Notes under the pieces: model-generated
What the model saw: only the letters and a program-made list of their open reading frames with translations
Databases searched by the model: none
What the model was told of the DNA's origin: nothing
Translations under genes and position numbers: made by a program
From: Tyto alba
Lineage: Eukaryota; Chordata; Aves; Strigiformes; Tytonidae
DNA length: 64,000 nucleotides
Direction of reading: 5' to 3'
Assembly (NCBI RefSeq): GCF_018691265.1
Contig: NW_024881278.1
Location: 8,556,001-8,620,000, forward strand
In this document: one piece after another, positions 33,001-46,569 of the stretch
How the letters are laid out: each line of letters starts with the position of its first letter
How positions within the stretch are numbered: the first letter of the stretch is position 1

Positions 33001-33540
33001 AAGAAATGCAGCCGGGCTGTTTCCTCAATAAGATGTCCTTACTTAGTTTTTCTATTACTGTTATCAGAGAGGATCAAACCAGACAGATGCATTTACTGTT
33101 TTCCATCAAAAGATAATAAAGAGAAACAGTTTATAAAATCAGATTATATGAAAAATTGCCTAATGATTATAATTTCTAAACCCATTGCTGAATAATGATG
33201 TATTCAAGAGTTGTCATCGAATGATGAAAGAAACCTAATATGAAAGATTTTCTCTATGAAGAATGACTACAGATGAATTGCACAGAGATACAATCCTCTG
33301 ATAAAGGACAATAAGAGCCTCTAGAACACTTAATAATAGACTACTCGGGATGAATTGAGTATTGCAATAAAAGCCCATAAATTAAAAAGTTTCAAAATGA
33401 TTTCTGATAAAAGACATGCCAAGGTGAAATAAAAAAAAATCCTTGAAATCAACAGATATACTGGCTACAGCACATTAGGTAATAGAAAATGCACTTTGTA
33501 AACTCAAAATAATTGATTTTAAAGAGAATGCTATCGCACC
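33000..33540. promoter_or_regulatory. AT-rich homeodomain-core-dense candidate enhancer
   Basis: About 500 bp with low GC, no simple repeats and a high density of ATTA/TAAT cores (CCTAATGATTATAAT near 33160, CTTAATAATAG near 33330), plus TGATAAA and TATTGCAATAAA. There is a sharp edge against the GC-moderate sequence at about 33560. One of the best candidates in the desert for a deeply conserved element, on texture alone. Confidence 0.35.
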
Positions 33541-34299
33541 CTATACACATCAAGCTTTTCCTTGCAAAAATCTTTTTGATACAAGTCAAACCAGGGAATT
33601 GAGGTACATGAGCTGGCTGCCCGGGAGGTCCAGCAGCTCCCAGGGGTGGGAGTGGATGAATTTCTGTTGTGCTGTCGAGCTACCAGCCTGACCTGGGAGC
33701 TCTGGGGCTCTGCAAGGAAGAGCCCAAGCGTGAAGTTTAAATCTGCAAGCAATGAGGAAAGTGTGGTTTAGGCATCTACCAGCCTCTTCCCAACCCAGGG
33801 TCCCCAACGCCCCCTCACCGCTCTAACCTGCCCTCAAATCACTGAAACCCATTAGGCATCACTGGCTTTTAACATTAAAGAGCTTCCCAGCTCCCTAAAT
33901 CTTTTCAGTATCATCTTAGGCATCGGGTGGGCTCCCTCAGCAGCTCTGGGATGCTCCAGGCCATGGTCTGCCCCAGCACTGGGGAAAAGCCAAATGCAGC
34001 CACATCTGTGACCCCACACACACCAGTGATGGACCCTCCTGGCTGTGACAGCCGAGGAAAGGCCAGTGCTGGATGAGGAGACAGAGCCAAGTGCCCACGC
34101 TCCTCAGTCTCAAAGGCAAAGAAACCTGAAGAACGGGGTTGGAGATTTACCCCTTCCTTGGGCACCTCCTGCCAGGCTGATCCCAGCACAGCGGGTCTGG
34201 AGGCACCCGGCTGCAACCTGGCTCAGGGAGGAGGTAGGAAAAGGTTTTACGGTGTTAGACGTGGTCTGTAATGCAGATGGCTGTACCTAAAATAGCCCT

Positions 34300-35000
34300 G
34301 CTCACTCGCTGTTGCACAGGGAACCAAGATGATTTATTATAAGCTGTGCCATATATTATTCATGTTGGACGCAAGGAAAGATCTTTGATATGTATCTGAA
34401 AAAGCCTCAAATCCATAAAAGAGATAAACTTGTATGAAGTGTCGCCCAGAGTATAGATGAAACTCTCAGACACATCTTCATATCACATAACGTAGTGTAA
34501 GACGACTATACTTACACAATCTGTGCATTAATTTCACTTAGAAGAGAAATTCATTACCTCTACAGACGGAGAGCTGACCCAGCCAGGGCTTCCCGGGCAT
34601 GTTATTAAGGCTTTGTTTGCTTTTGACACACACCACAGCCCGCACTGGTGTGCGCACCCTGGGAGCCTTGCTTAGTGCAAACTTCCCTGTCAAAACCACC
34701 AGTTTGGGCTCAAAATGACATCGGTCCGCCCCAGGCTCCACATCATTTAGGCAGCAAGTGAGGGAATGAGAGGATCTGTCAAGGAACCCCATGCTCCAGA
34801 TTGTGTCCTTACATCCCCACAGGTCTCCTGCCAGCACTGGGATTAGACTGTGACTAATTACATCTTTATTTCCTTTATTAAAGAGACACCCAAGTGTTCG
34901 GCACAATTGCGGCAGAAAACAATAATCATAAAGTGTCCCACTAAATGTCTGCAATTAGAGCATTCACTATTAATCGTGCTAATTAACCTCACGCACAGAG
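34300..35000. promoter_or_regulatory. Candidate conserved regulatory block
   Basis: Two AT-rich unique sub-blocks: 34330-34560 (TTTATTATAAG, CTTTGATATG, ATATTATTCATG) and 34845-34990 (GACTAATTACATC, AACAATAATCATAAA, CACTATTAATCG, GCTAATTAACC). The second holds at least four homeodomain ATTA/TAAT sites in 150 bp. A GC-moderate stretch separates them. Confidence 0.33.
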
Positions 35001-38000
35001 CAGCTGCTGGAGAGGGCGCAGGGAGAAGCGGCTCCAGGGAGCTTCCCTGGCCAGCAGCACCACGGAGCAAAGCTCCCTGAAGCATCCCACTGCCACACGA
35101 GACCGTCCCAGCCCACAGAGAGCGATGGTAGCGGCTTCCCCAGGCTGCACAGACAGAGCTGGGGAGGGAGGGAGGGAACAGGACCGAGGGGGATTTTGGT
35201 GCTTCTTATGGCTAGGTGATTTTTGCCATCACTGGTTACATGGGGAAAATGATCACTTGCCTGTGAGCGTTTGATAAAAAGCAATTATTTATGGAAACAA
35301 ACTCAGGCCTACAATACCTGCAAAATGGGCTGGAGGCCCTTACAGAAAGCAAGCCCCAGGGGAAGCAGAGTAGGGCAGTGCATCCCCACCCAGCCCAAAC
35401 CCCCGTCAGACACCCCACAGCTCCAGCTGTCTTTTCATAGCCTTCCTTTCCTTCAATTTTGGTTTGCTTGGGTTTGTTGTGTTTTTTTGTTTTGTTTGTT
35501 TTTTCGGGGTTTTTATTTTTGTTTTTGGGGGTTTTTTGTGTGGTTTTTTTTTTTTTAATTTCTCTCAAATTATTTCTATTTTTAACTTTCTAAACTCCCA
35601 GAAAATCCCTTAACTTTCCTGTAGGCTCTCCAATTCTCACAGCTCATTTCCAGAGTATACAACACAATAAAAAGACGACAAATGAAAGTCAGGGAGACCA
35701 AGAGTCCAAGCATCTCTCTCAGTAAAGTAGCTGTTGTACTTCGAGTGAGAGCACAGCCCTGCTTCATCTGGCAGCCAGGGTCAGAATTAGAGGAGAAGGA
35801 ACCGTTTTCTAATTTTTCCTGTCTCCAGAAGAATCTATCTTTATGTCACCTCATTATTGCTCCTGAACAAAACTGCTACCAAATCACACCACACTGAGTT
35901 GCAGGCAGGCAGCAGAACAACACGGAAAGGGAACAAGAGAGCCCATAACTTTTCCATCCCACACTTTTTGCCCTTTCTTGCGCTACCAGACTTAAGTCAC
36001 AGCACACAGCCACAGGATTTGCTCCAGCCAAACGCTCTTAATCCAGGGGTGCCCGAGACACAGATACCCCCACACTTCCCAGTCCGGGGGGCAAGGCACT
36101 CCACAAACAGTGCTGGGCACAGATTTCAGCTTTCCAGACTGCACCAACTCCACCACGTCCCTTCCCAAGCCCCCAGTGCTCTGGGAGAGGGGCTGCCCTG
36201 GCTCTCCAGCTTCAGACCAGTCTCAGAGCCATTTCTGGGAGAGCTTCAGTCACTTTCTGCTTGGATTTCTTAGCCAGAATATTCATATTTTCCCAACGGT
36301 GCCTTATTTTAAAGCCCTTTCTCTCCTTTCCTTCCTTTTTGACAGCAAACGTGATGCTTTTGTTCCCATTCTTTCTCTGCCCCTGATCCTGTGAAAAAAA
36401 AAAAAAAAATGCCACAGCATCTGAAGTGGCTGCACAGTGGGTAAAATCCTGGCTCCCTTGAAACAGAGAGTAAAACACCCATTCATTCCCCTCTGCCGTG
36501 GCTCTCACCCCGTGACTTCAATGGGACAAACTCACAGGGCATAAAGTTGTTTGTTGTCCCTTAAATGGCTCCATTGTCTATTGTTGGGGCTCTTTCCTGA
36601 GCTTTAAATCTTCTTTTAGCTCTTCTCTCTGCCTGTCCAAGGGCCCTAAGAGGAGAGGCACCCTCCAAACACAGCAAGCGCCTTCTCAGGGTCCTGGCAT
36701 TGCTCTGAGCAAGGGGATATTTGTCCTAAATACATTTTATGCCCTGAGAGCCATATAAAGGTCTCCCTCCTTTTGGTAATGGTTTTGTGTTGCAGCAATA
36801 ATGAGTAACTTTTTTGTGGTTTGTTTTTCCCCCGCCCCAGGAAAAATAAGGACTGTATTTCAGCAGCCAGCTCGGAGAGTCCCTCCCTGCTTTGCTGTCC
36901 CCCTGCCCCATCCACCTGCAAACCAAGGCAGGCTGGCTGCAGCGGGGCTGCGGGGGATTTCCCTGCTCCAAGGGCCCCAAAACAGGCAAAGCTGAGATTT
37001 GCAGTGCCAAGTCCTTGTGACTGGAAAGGACTAAGGAGAAAGAGCTTTTTCTAAGAATACACATCACTGAATACATTAGGCATGGTTCCCCTCCGGAGCC
37101 TCGTGCCTGCCGAAATTAGAGATAAAAGGTCCCTGTCCTTCAGAAATAAGCTTGCTTTCAAGACTGTGGCACTTGTGATTACTGCAAGGAGGGGGAAATA
37201 AAAATACCTCGGATCAGTTGAGATGATCCAGGCAGGCCTTTCTGGGAAATAGCTGGATCTGATTCATTTCAAGGGACTCAGGAAGCTGGTAGAGCTGTTT
37301 TCAGTACAGCTGTTGGGGAGTGGGGAGAAGAGAGATCCGCCGCCTGCATCCAGCACCGCACACTCTGTCCCTCCACTGAATGACATTTGTCTGCACTAAG
37401 AAGGTATTTGGAGAAGATTCAAGGCTTGGATGTTTGTGGTTGGGTTGTTTTTTTGGTTGGGTTTTTTTTTTTTTGGTCGTTGCTATTATTGTTGGTTTTG
37501 GTGGAGGGTTTTTTTTGTTTGTTTGTTTTGAGGGGTTTTGGTGTTTTTTTTTTTGTTTGTTTGTGTTTTTTTTGTTGTTGTTGTTATTGTTGTTGCTATT
37601 GTTGGGGGCTTTTTGCCTTTTTTTCAATCCCCATTGTTGGGCGGCCGCAGCCGCCGGGCGGAGATGCGGGGACCTGCCACACGGTGTCAGCGGAGATCGC
37701 CGCATCCCCGGCCCCGCTCCCCCACAGCCCCAGGACCACCATCGCCGGCTGCCAGGGGGTTTCGCGTTGGTTTCAGGCTCCCGATAAGCCTCCCCGGCCC
37801 TACCTGCCACATCTTCCTCTGTCGTCCCTTCGGCTTTGCTCTGCCTGCGCTGGAAAATCCCAGGGTGCCACTGATGTCCTTTGCCCGCGTCCAGGGGCAG
37901 ATGCTGCTGGCAGCTTCCCGGTGCCCAGTCCTGCCTCAGGGAGTGCCCTGTCCCAGGGAGCCCCAAAACGGAAAGGATAAGGGACCATTCAAGGTTGTCC

Positions 38001-41000
38001 CAGACAGCTTTTTGGCCCCAGCCTGTGCCACACCAGTGACACGGACGGGGGCCAAGTGGCCCCAGATCAGGTAACAGGCATTTAGCAACGCACCAATAAC
38101 CTCTGCTACTATTGTCTCCTCTCTGGTGGTTTTTTTCCACCCTCTTTCCCTTTTTCTTCCCACTTCTTTCTACTCATCCCTCTCCTCCATGCTTCTTTTT
38201 CCACCCATTTTCCACTGCCAGCATCCCCAGAACAGCCCCCGCCCCAGCCTTCCCTCCACGCACCAAAAGGCTCCTCAGCGTGGGGACACAGCCCACGTGG
38301 CACAGCACAGCGTGGGCTGTTTATTTGCTGGGCAGTCTCACTTCAGTGCTTAGCTTTTAATTCTTGGGTACTTACATTTTAAACTGGCTGGTCAGTTAGA
38401 TTATTGAGCCTATTTTAATGGTGCTACACCAGCATGCTGAGTGCTAAAGATGCAGCCCTCTTTACATCATCACTGATTTGCTCCAGGACTGCATGGAAAT
38501 ATAGGTTTGAAATATAACTTCCTGGTATTTATCCTTGCCAAACCATAAGAGAAGCTACCAAATGGACAGAACTTTCTAAGCAAAGTGTTGCTTTATGCAC
38601 TGGCTTTATTCTGACACCACTAAGGCAGCATTAAGATGAAAGGTCAAATGTTGCTGTGATACCTTTTTCTAGGCAGAAAAAACTACAGTTGCGAATGTGA
38701 GTTTCAGTGGATATTTTCCTTAAATAAGATTTTTAATAGCACTGAGCATTGTCTACCACAAGCACTAACTCAGAGGCCTACAGGAAAACTCTCCCAACGC
38801 CAACATTTGAAATGAATAAAATCTTTAATTTGATCAGTGAGAGCCAGGCCCCCCTCTGCCATCCAGGGGAGATGTTCAGAGAAGCCCCCCGCCAGCCAAG
38901 GCCTCCTTTGGCTTTGCCACATGGGCCAGACAGTGGCTGCCTTTTCCATCCCACTTTTCCAAACAAGTAATAGAAAGCCCTGAAAAATAATGAGTTCTGC
39001 TTCAAACATAATGCCATTTTTAAAATGCAGTAGGTTTCTCTACACTCATCTTCAGGTGTCCATGCACTTTGAATGCACCTATTTCAGCTTTCCTACTACA
39101 GGCAGCAGAGCTAGCAATTTTTATCCCCCTTTAAACCAGAGGAGAGATCACACAAGAATGTAATATCAAGAATTCAACAAATGAGGCTCTAGAACTAAAT
39201 GCGTATTCTGGAGTTTCCAATAAAAGGGATCAATAAGCCCCAAGTATGATTTTTATAGCCTTCTGGAATATGAAACTGGCTGAGCTATTGTATCTAAACA
39301 GACACTTTGCAATTGTAGAGACAATTCCTAAGAACAATTTCAGAGATTAAGTAAAGGCAATGACTCCCTTTGGCCAGAACTGCACTGCTTCCAGCCCAGC
39401 AAGGTCCCAGTTCATCATACCTGGGTTCCCAAGTGATGACAAATACAAAAGCCATTAGAGCAAATGGTGACAAATGGCAATTGGCAGCACAACCCCCCAC
39501 TTTGCTATAGTGAAGCGGCACACATTTACACCAGGTAGGAGTGATTTGTGGACTTTTCTTGAGGGTCTGGAGTTTTCCTTCAATTCAAACTCCCCTTTCC
39601 ATGCCAGCTGCCTTCTCCTGTCCTACAGGCATTTTTGGAGTCTGGTATTGACCAAAACACCATTTTCCTCCCAAAGGACCTGAACTGCTTCATGGAGGAG
39701 TGAAACATTGAGATCCCAGCCCACCCCTCACCAGCCTGGGAGCAGCCAGGGCACTAAAGGCACTTAAAGACTCCTGGGCACAAAACATGCCGTATCACAT
39801 CAGACCCCATCAGCCATTCCCCTGTGTTACTGCTGCCCTAGCCATCCCCCAGAGAACTCTGTTATGGACTGGGACCCATCCTACAGCCACCAGACACAGA
39901 GGTGGGCTGTGCCAGGATTTCCCTCCTGCCTCAACAGCCAGGATGCGAGAGCACGGCCACTGCCAAGGGCTCCCCACCTAAGGGCAGAGGGAAAGGTGAC
40001 CAGTCTGCTCTGAAGCATTCGCTAGAAACCAAAATTAAAAAGACTGTATAACTTTATGGAAAAAAAAAAGAGAAGACGTTTTGCAGAAGAACAACTGTTT
40101 CAATCAAAAAAAAAAAATTTTGGTTGGAAAGTTCTCCCCACATAAATTGGAATTTTCATCTTGGGGCAGGCAAGTGGTCTGGATGGTGTGAAACACTGCA
40201 AAAGGAGACAAGTGGAAAAATGAGCTAAGCCATGGCAGAATAATCTTGTGGTGTATCCACTGGGACTCTCCTCCCCGACGCCAGCATAAACACACTTCAC
40301 ATGATGCTGTTCTCAGGCAGGAGATTATCGGCATGCTCACACGGGCATGAAGAGGAGGTCTGCTCCACAATGAGACACCTTGAACAAACAGCACGCTGAA
40401 CCCTCACCCCTGCCGAGGATCGCTGAGCGCAGGTCAGCCCCGCTCCGGCTCCACCAGCACCACCTCGGCACAGAAGTTACAGCTCTGCCCTCAGCAGAGC
40501 CAACCGGTGGGAAAGCGTTTGTACCAGCGAGCATGAAAACATCTGCACTCGTGCAGGGGAGGCTGGTATTGCTGTGATTGGAGTTATACCGTTGTGGCCA
40601 TTTCAGTGTGTGTGTCCCCCCCCCCGCCCCCGAAAAGTGCTCTCCAAATCAAAGTTGTTATAGCACTACAAAAACAACATCCAGAACATATACCTGTTTA
40701 TAGGGGGCAAGAATTAAATCAAAGTGCACTGCCTTCGCCTTGCAGAAAGCTGTTGATGTGCTGGAATTAAACCCAAACAATCTCCCAGGCAGTAAAACAG
40801 TATCTTCAGTTATTAAGGAAGAATACAGCTTTCTAAAGCCTATATTATATGACAAAGCATTGAGGGTAGAAGATGGCCAGAGCCAACGGCAGGAGATTCA
40901 TGCCATCTTCATGGACCCCATACAGCTACTTACAGAGCAATTACACGTCTACTAGAGGGAAAAAATTTGAATGTGCTGTAATTAAGAGGCAGCAGGACTA

Positions 41001-44000
41001 CTATTGGTTTTCTTCTATTTACACGAGTGGGTTCCCAGTCACTCTCCATCCATCCTCTTTCTCCCACTCCCGGCCTACGTCTGAGCCCCTCACTGCCCGC
41101 CCCCCCCCTCTCCCCACCGCATTCCCAGTGGCAGGGACTTACGGGGAATGTGTCAAAACACATTTCAGAGTAATATGGCTGGAGAGCTGCATTCAGATCG
41201 GCATGTTCTAATGTGTCTGACAACATTATATTCCGATCCAGCTCTTCACGTAACCTTCAATTTATTTCTAAGCCCCTGTGTTTATTTAACCGAATCTGTC
41301 TTCCGTCGTTTGGAGCAGTAGCACTCAACCTTTAAACAGCCCAAGAGCCACTTCAACCTCGAACAGATGCAGAGAGCTCCCGAGTCAGGGAGTCACAAAA
41401 GAGCCCGGCGCATTGTGCCGCGGGCGCTGAGGCGCACCGAGCCCCGCTGTATTCACTGTGCCGGCACCGGCACCTCGGCAGAGGTTGTGGCTTTGCTCAG
41501 CGAGGGAGCAGGTGTTTTGCAGCAGGAGAGAGTGGGCTCCAGCACAGCAGGAGCTGGGGGGGGCATTGCGAGACCTCTGGAGCCAGCCGGTTGTAAGATG
41601 GGGCTTCAATGCAGTGCCATGGCTCTCTGCTGCAGCCTCGGCGAGCCAACCCTTCGTGTTTGGGCATGCTAAGGTGTCCTTCGCATGGTTACAGCTCCGG
41701 TTGTGCACAGACAGCCCCGGTGTACCAGCACCAAGCCACAGGCAGCTTTCGCAGAGGTGAGTTGCAGCATCATCGCCTCCCTCTAACAACAGAGGAGATC
41801 GCTGCTTCCTCAATCATTCACGAGCATCACCGCATCCTTGCGATACGCTTGTCTCAGGAGAGGACCCCTTTCCCTAGTATTTCTGCTACCCAGTATTTCC
41901 CAGCTTCAAGACCAGTGGGAGCACCCAGTGGGCCTCACCGATGTGCCGACATCCAGGAGCTCCCCCTGTCCCTGCCAGGGCACCCGGGCACAATCCGTCA
42001 GGATTTCGGTCATTTGCTGCTACATTTCCTGAGAGCACAGAATCACCAGGAGGCCCAAAAAGCTGGGAATCCTCCCCAAGTGTTTTCCAAAGCCAGGGGT
42101 TTTGGGCACTGGGATCAGCCCTTCCTTCCACAAGAGGACAGGAAAACTTCAGCTGTGACAAACGCACCCACCCGTGTCTGCGCACTTGTCACCCTGAGAA
42201 AAAAAAAATGATGATTTCCTATTGCTTCTTCTTTCAGTTCACCCAGGTTTTGTGCTGGCTTTGGGTTCACTATGTATCATTTAGAAACCTAATGCAATTT
42301 ATAGGAAAAAACCTTGGCTTGCTTTTCTGTTTACTGTTCCCAAGCATAATGAAAATGTTAAAATGCTAAGTCACTTGACACCTGCCACCCCAGTAATGCA
42401 CTTGCTTTACTTTTTTTGTAGTTACAAGAGTTGGTGAATATATTTAAAGCTCTTCAATTCACTTAAGTTGAGAAAGACATGCTGCATATTCAATGAATTG
42501 CCACAGTTGTGACATGTTCCATATCCTCCGCTGTGTTAAGTCTCTTCATTTATTCTTTTACAGACAGTCACAGAATTTATTCTGTTATGAATAAAATTAT
42601 CTCTGATGTCCTTCAGAAAATAATGTAAGGCTTTAGACTGAATGCAAGAAGTTCAAGGAAAATATTCCAGGTGTCCAGGACATGAAGAACAAGTCATTGA
42701 ACCTCTTTCATTGAGCTGTCATCTCTTCCTCCGGCTTGCGTGCTGCACCCCCGGTTCCAGACAGGCTTCTGCCTTAGTGAATAATGATTAACAGCACTGA
42801 AGCCTTTAGCCTGCTGAATTCCAGTCCTGTGCACTGGAGTCATGTGGGCTACTGCTTAAAAAAAATAAAATAATGCCTGTGGCTCAAATTCTCCTCTGGT
42901 ACCAACGAAGCAAGTTGCCCTGTAAAACCACAGGGACTGGTAAAGAGGAGGAAACCATCTCTGTTACCCCACTGCAGAGGACACCTGATGTTTTGTGTGA
43001 AAATAGTGCTTTGGGTTGGCTAATTTCTTCTAGATCTTTTCAAGAGGCAGCCTGATCTTCCTGGCCAGGGGTGGGAGCCAGTCATTTTGCATCTTTCCCC
43101 AACGTACCACTCTCCTTTAGCTTTGGTTTGGTTTTAGTACTAGCACAAAACGAAGCGCCCTGAGAACCAGAGGTGGAGGGGAGGCACCCTGAGGCTGGGA
43201 GCAAACCCCCAGGAAGAGGAGGGAGTGGGAGCAGGGTAGCAAGGGGAAGGCTGTCAGCTAATTTAATTAGCCATGCTAATTACCACTCTGTTGGTCAGGT
43301 AGTGCAATTCACCAGGGACTCGCATAAGCTTCTTTCTCCCAAGGAGGGGACACCACATCACCTAGTGAGGTACCTACCCGGGGAGTCTGGGATGGGGGAG
43401 GAAGCAAACGGCCCTGCTCCCCAAGGACTATAACCCCTGAGCTTTGAGCGTGGTCACCCAAAATGTAGGGATTGCAAGAGGGAAGAGGCCAATTTTGTGT
43501 AGTTGTGCTTCGTTCAGGAGCTCAGAGCCCTGCAAACACGAGCACAGGGAACTCGGGGTAAACCTTGCCTGGTGACTGCAGAGGGTGAGGGGAGTGATGG
43601 TTTCACTTGAGTTTCTTGGGGGTTTTTTGTTTGGTTTGAGGGTTTGGGATTTTTTTCTTTTTTTCAAGTAAGGATCCTGATCCTGTTTATAAGTTTGGTG
43701 TCAGCCAGGAGGGTTGAGAAACTCCCCGAACAAGCACCTGCATCCCCCCAGGGTGTCCCCACTAGGGATGCACTGGATGAAACAAGTGCCTAAACATCTT
43801 TAAGCTTGGACCAGCTTTATAAACAAGAAAAGTGAAGCTTCCAAGTACGCTGATGCCTACAAGACTTGCTTTGGTTGAAGCACTAGCAGCTACAGCCTCC
43901 TGGAAGTCAGAGCAAGAGTGGCTGGAGTAATGGGAACCAAAGAGCCTGAGTCCTGGGCTTTAGAAACATTTTTGCTACTGCCTGAAGCATCCCCTGTCCC

Positions 44001-46320
44001 AGAGAGCCTCTGCTTTACACACTTGCATTCATGCGCTTTCCTACCTGAGGTCACAAGTCTCATGGTGCTTCTAATTATTGTGAACATATACTTCTGTCTT
44101 TTGTAAAAATCTGAGCAAAAGTAGCCTAAAGAGAAAGTTGATCATTGTATTAATTTGGACTACAGATACATTAATGCTCTCTGAACAGCAGAATAAAGAT
44201 GGGAATATGGACTCGTTTTTCTGTGCCTCACAATGTAATTTTTTCCTCTATTGTCAGCATCATTGTTGATCCTGAAATTACAGTGTCTGAGGAGTTATTC
44301 AACAGGAGACGTTTGACATGAAAAAAGTCTCAGAAAATAACTGCAACAAGAATATTTAAATAAACCCAGAGATTACAGAGGCAAAATACAAAAATTACTC
44401 CAAGAAGCTCATTTGGTTTAGTTTCACTACATTTGAGTGTTATCTGAGAGTGGGAGAAAAAAATCCCAAACTGGTTAGGTACAGTGAGAAAAAGCCCAGG
44501 CATCTCCCTACCTACATCACAGCCTATTAATTACCTTCAGATTATAACATGGGTCAGGCATTCAGCATTCAACTAAACTGCTAGTCAAAAGCTTTATCAG
44601 CTTGCCTGCATTTCTACTCTATGCAAGAGCCAGGCTTTTGTAGAAGACTAGACTAGAATTGCTCTTGTATAGCTCAGAGTGGTGGGGGGGCTTTTTTCTC
44701 CCCCCTTTTTCAGCTAATCTCCTAATTTTTAAGGCCTGCCTGCTGATTCTCTTTGCATGCTTAATAGTGGAAGTAGAACATAATTCCCATTTTCCCCCTA
44801 CACCCCCAAATAGTTGCAGGAAACATAAAACATATTTGGTGAGCCCTGGAGACAAAGCTGGGCTTGCCTATGCTGCTCTCCTCCCAGCAAAGACAAGCAA
44901 CGAGCACCTCCACACACCCAGCAAGGAGCATTGTAAAGGCACCCAAATTTTTGAAGAACCCCTAAACCAAAGTCTCCAACTTGGCCAATTTCTGCCCAGC
45001 AGCAGTTTTGCTCCTTTCTGCTTCTTACTTGCATCAGGGTTTTTTTTAGACTACAACAGAATACCTTCCAGTCTGCTGTGGGGGAGGAAATCAGACTGCT
45101 GCCATGGGTGTGAATAATATTTTGTGATAAGTAAATCTTTTAGGTTTATGTCCAATTATTTTTTTTAAACATCAAGCTTTTATCTTAAAAAGAATCAACA
45201 TTTCTCTGCCTTTGAAGAGCAGAACCCTCCTGATATTCATTACTTGACTCAGCTGTTCACTCAGGTCTTCTCCTTTGATGAAAAACTTCGGTTTACAGAC
45301 AGTATTTAGCATCCTGATTAGTACATAATGTGACCTACTATTGGAATATGTGGAGTATGTAGCACTATCTCATAAGCAAAAGAGTTTACTTAGTTGTACT
45401 AAGAGGAAAAAAAAAAATTACAAACAAACCCTTGAGAATCATTATCTAACATAGGTACTTTTAAAAAAGGGGGGGAACAACAACTAAAATGGGCACTTTC
45501 TCTGTTCCATCTTGCTTGAAAGAAAAGGAGGCTCACACCAGAACTTGCTGCCTGCCCAAGACCTGCCAGCCAGTAGCTTGTCCTACTTCTTCCTGGGCTT
45601 GGAGTCCCAGTTACTTAAGTCTTAGTGGGGGGGGAAGTGCAAATCAATAAAGGCTTCTCTACAGCAAGAAAAGTCAGAGTTTCACCAAGGAGAAGGACCA
45701 ATCAATGTATTTTTTAATTATTACCATGGCAAGGCTATGATTAGGAATAGCTACAACAGTGCTATTAGTTTCTATGTGCATATAAACAATAACGATGCAG
45801 CACCTTGAGCCTCAGCATCCAGAGGAAGCAGCACAGGTCCACTGCACCACTTGCAACTCCAGCAGCTCAATGTTTGCAATTCCCACCAAAGACATGACCC
45901 CACAGGCCAGGCACCAGCAGCCCAAACATCTCAAGCAGTCCAGCCGAGCAGGTGGGGGAAACACTAATATCTCATTAGCCAGGTTTTACCAGGAAAACAG
46001 ACTCAGTATAAACTGATTTCAGTGCAAGAGCTCCCCAGGGTTGCTTTATGCCCACAAGGAAATATTTAGGGGCACCAGAGGAATATTTCTCCATAAAGAT
46101 CAAGAACATCAAATACTCTCCCCTGCACATGCCACCTACCTCCATGGGCACAGCCCCCACCTCACTGAGCCACCTTAGCTACTGGGACATCCTCATAGAA
46201 GGCAGCAGCAAATATCTGGGATTACACATTAGCCAGAGCAGCCGCACCAAGGTCCCTGGTAATAGGAACAGTCACAAGACAGAAGGAAAAAGCAGCCGGT
46301 CACACTGTTAATGTGTAACA
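35000..46320. other. Intergenic DNA, middle part
   Basis: No gene recognised. Two T/G-rich low-complexity stretches occur at about 35460-35560 and 37440-37625 (GTTT, GTT and TTTTG units). The second abuts an isolated CpG-dense patch at about 37640-37800. AT-rich unique blocks near 41140-41320, 42420-42640 and 44100-44420 could be conserved elements. Poly-A runs lie near 36393, 40060, 40106 and 45409. Confidence 0.45.
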
Positions 46321-46475
46321 TTCATGCCACCTTTACCTTGCCTTCCGCTTGCCTGCTTTCAGGTATCAGCATCTGCCAGAAACCCCAGGGATGGAGCAGC
46401 CTGGGCAGCAAAGCCCAAACAAGCCCCCAGGCAGGGCTTATGTAGCCCGGGGGGGGGGGCGTGGGGATGGGTAGA

Positions 46476-46560
46476 GGGCAGGGCAGGGCAGGGCAGGGCA
46501 GGGCAGGGCAGGGCTGGGCTGGGCTGGGCTGGGCTGGGCTGGGCTTGGCTTGGCTTGGCT
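46476..46560 (+). repeat. Pentanucleotide array with changing unit
   Basis: Seven copies of GGGCA (46476-46510), then seven of GGGCT (46511-46545), then three of TGGCT (46546-46560). The register is kept while the unit changes by one base at two points. A ten-base poly-G run lies just upstream. No coding role. Confidence 0.95.
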
Positions 46561-46569
46561 TGTTTGGCA

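Noticed and set aside
37301..38140. 279-codon minus-strand ORF in the desert
   Set aside because: Contains Asn/Lys low-complexity from the T/G-rich tract and no domain.
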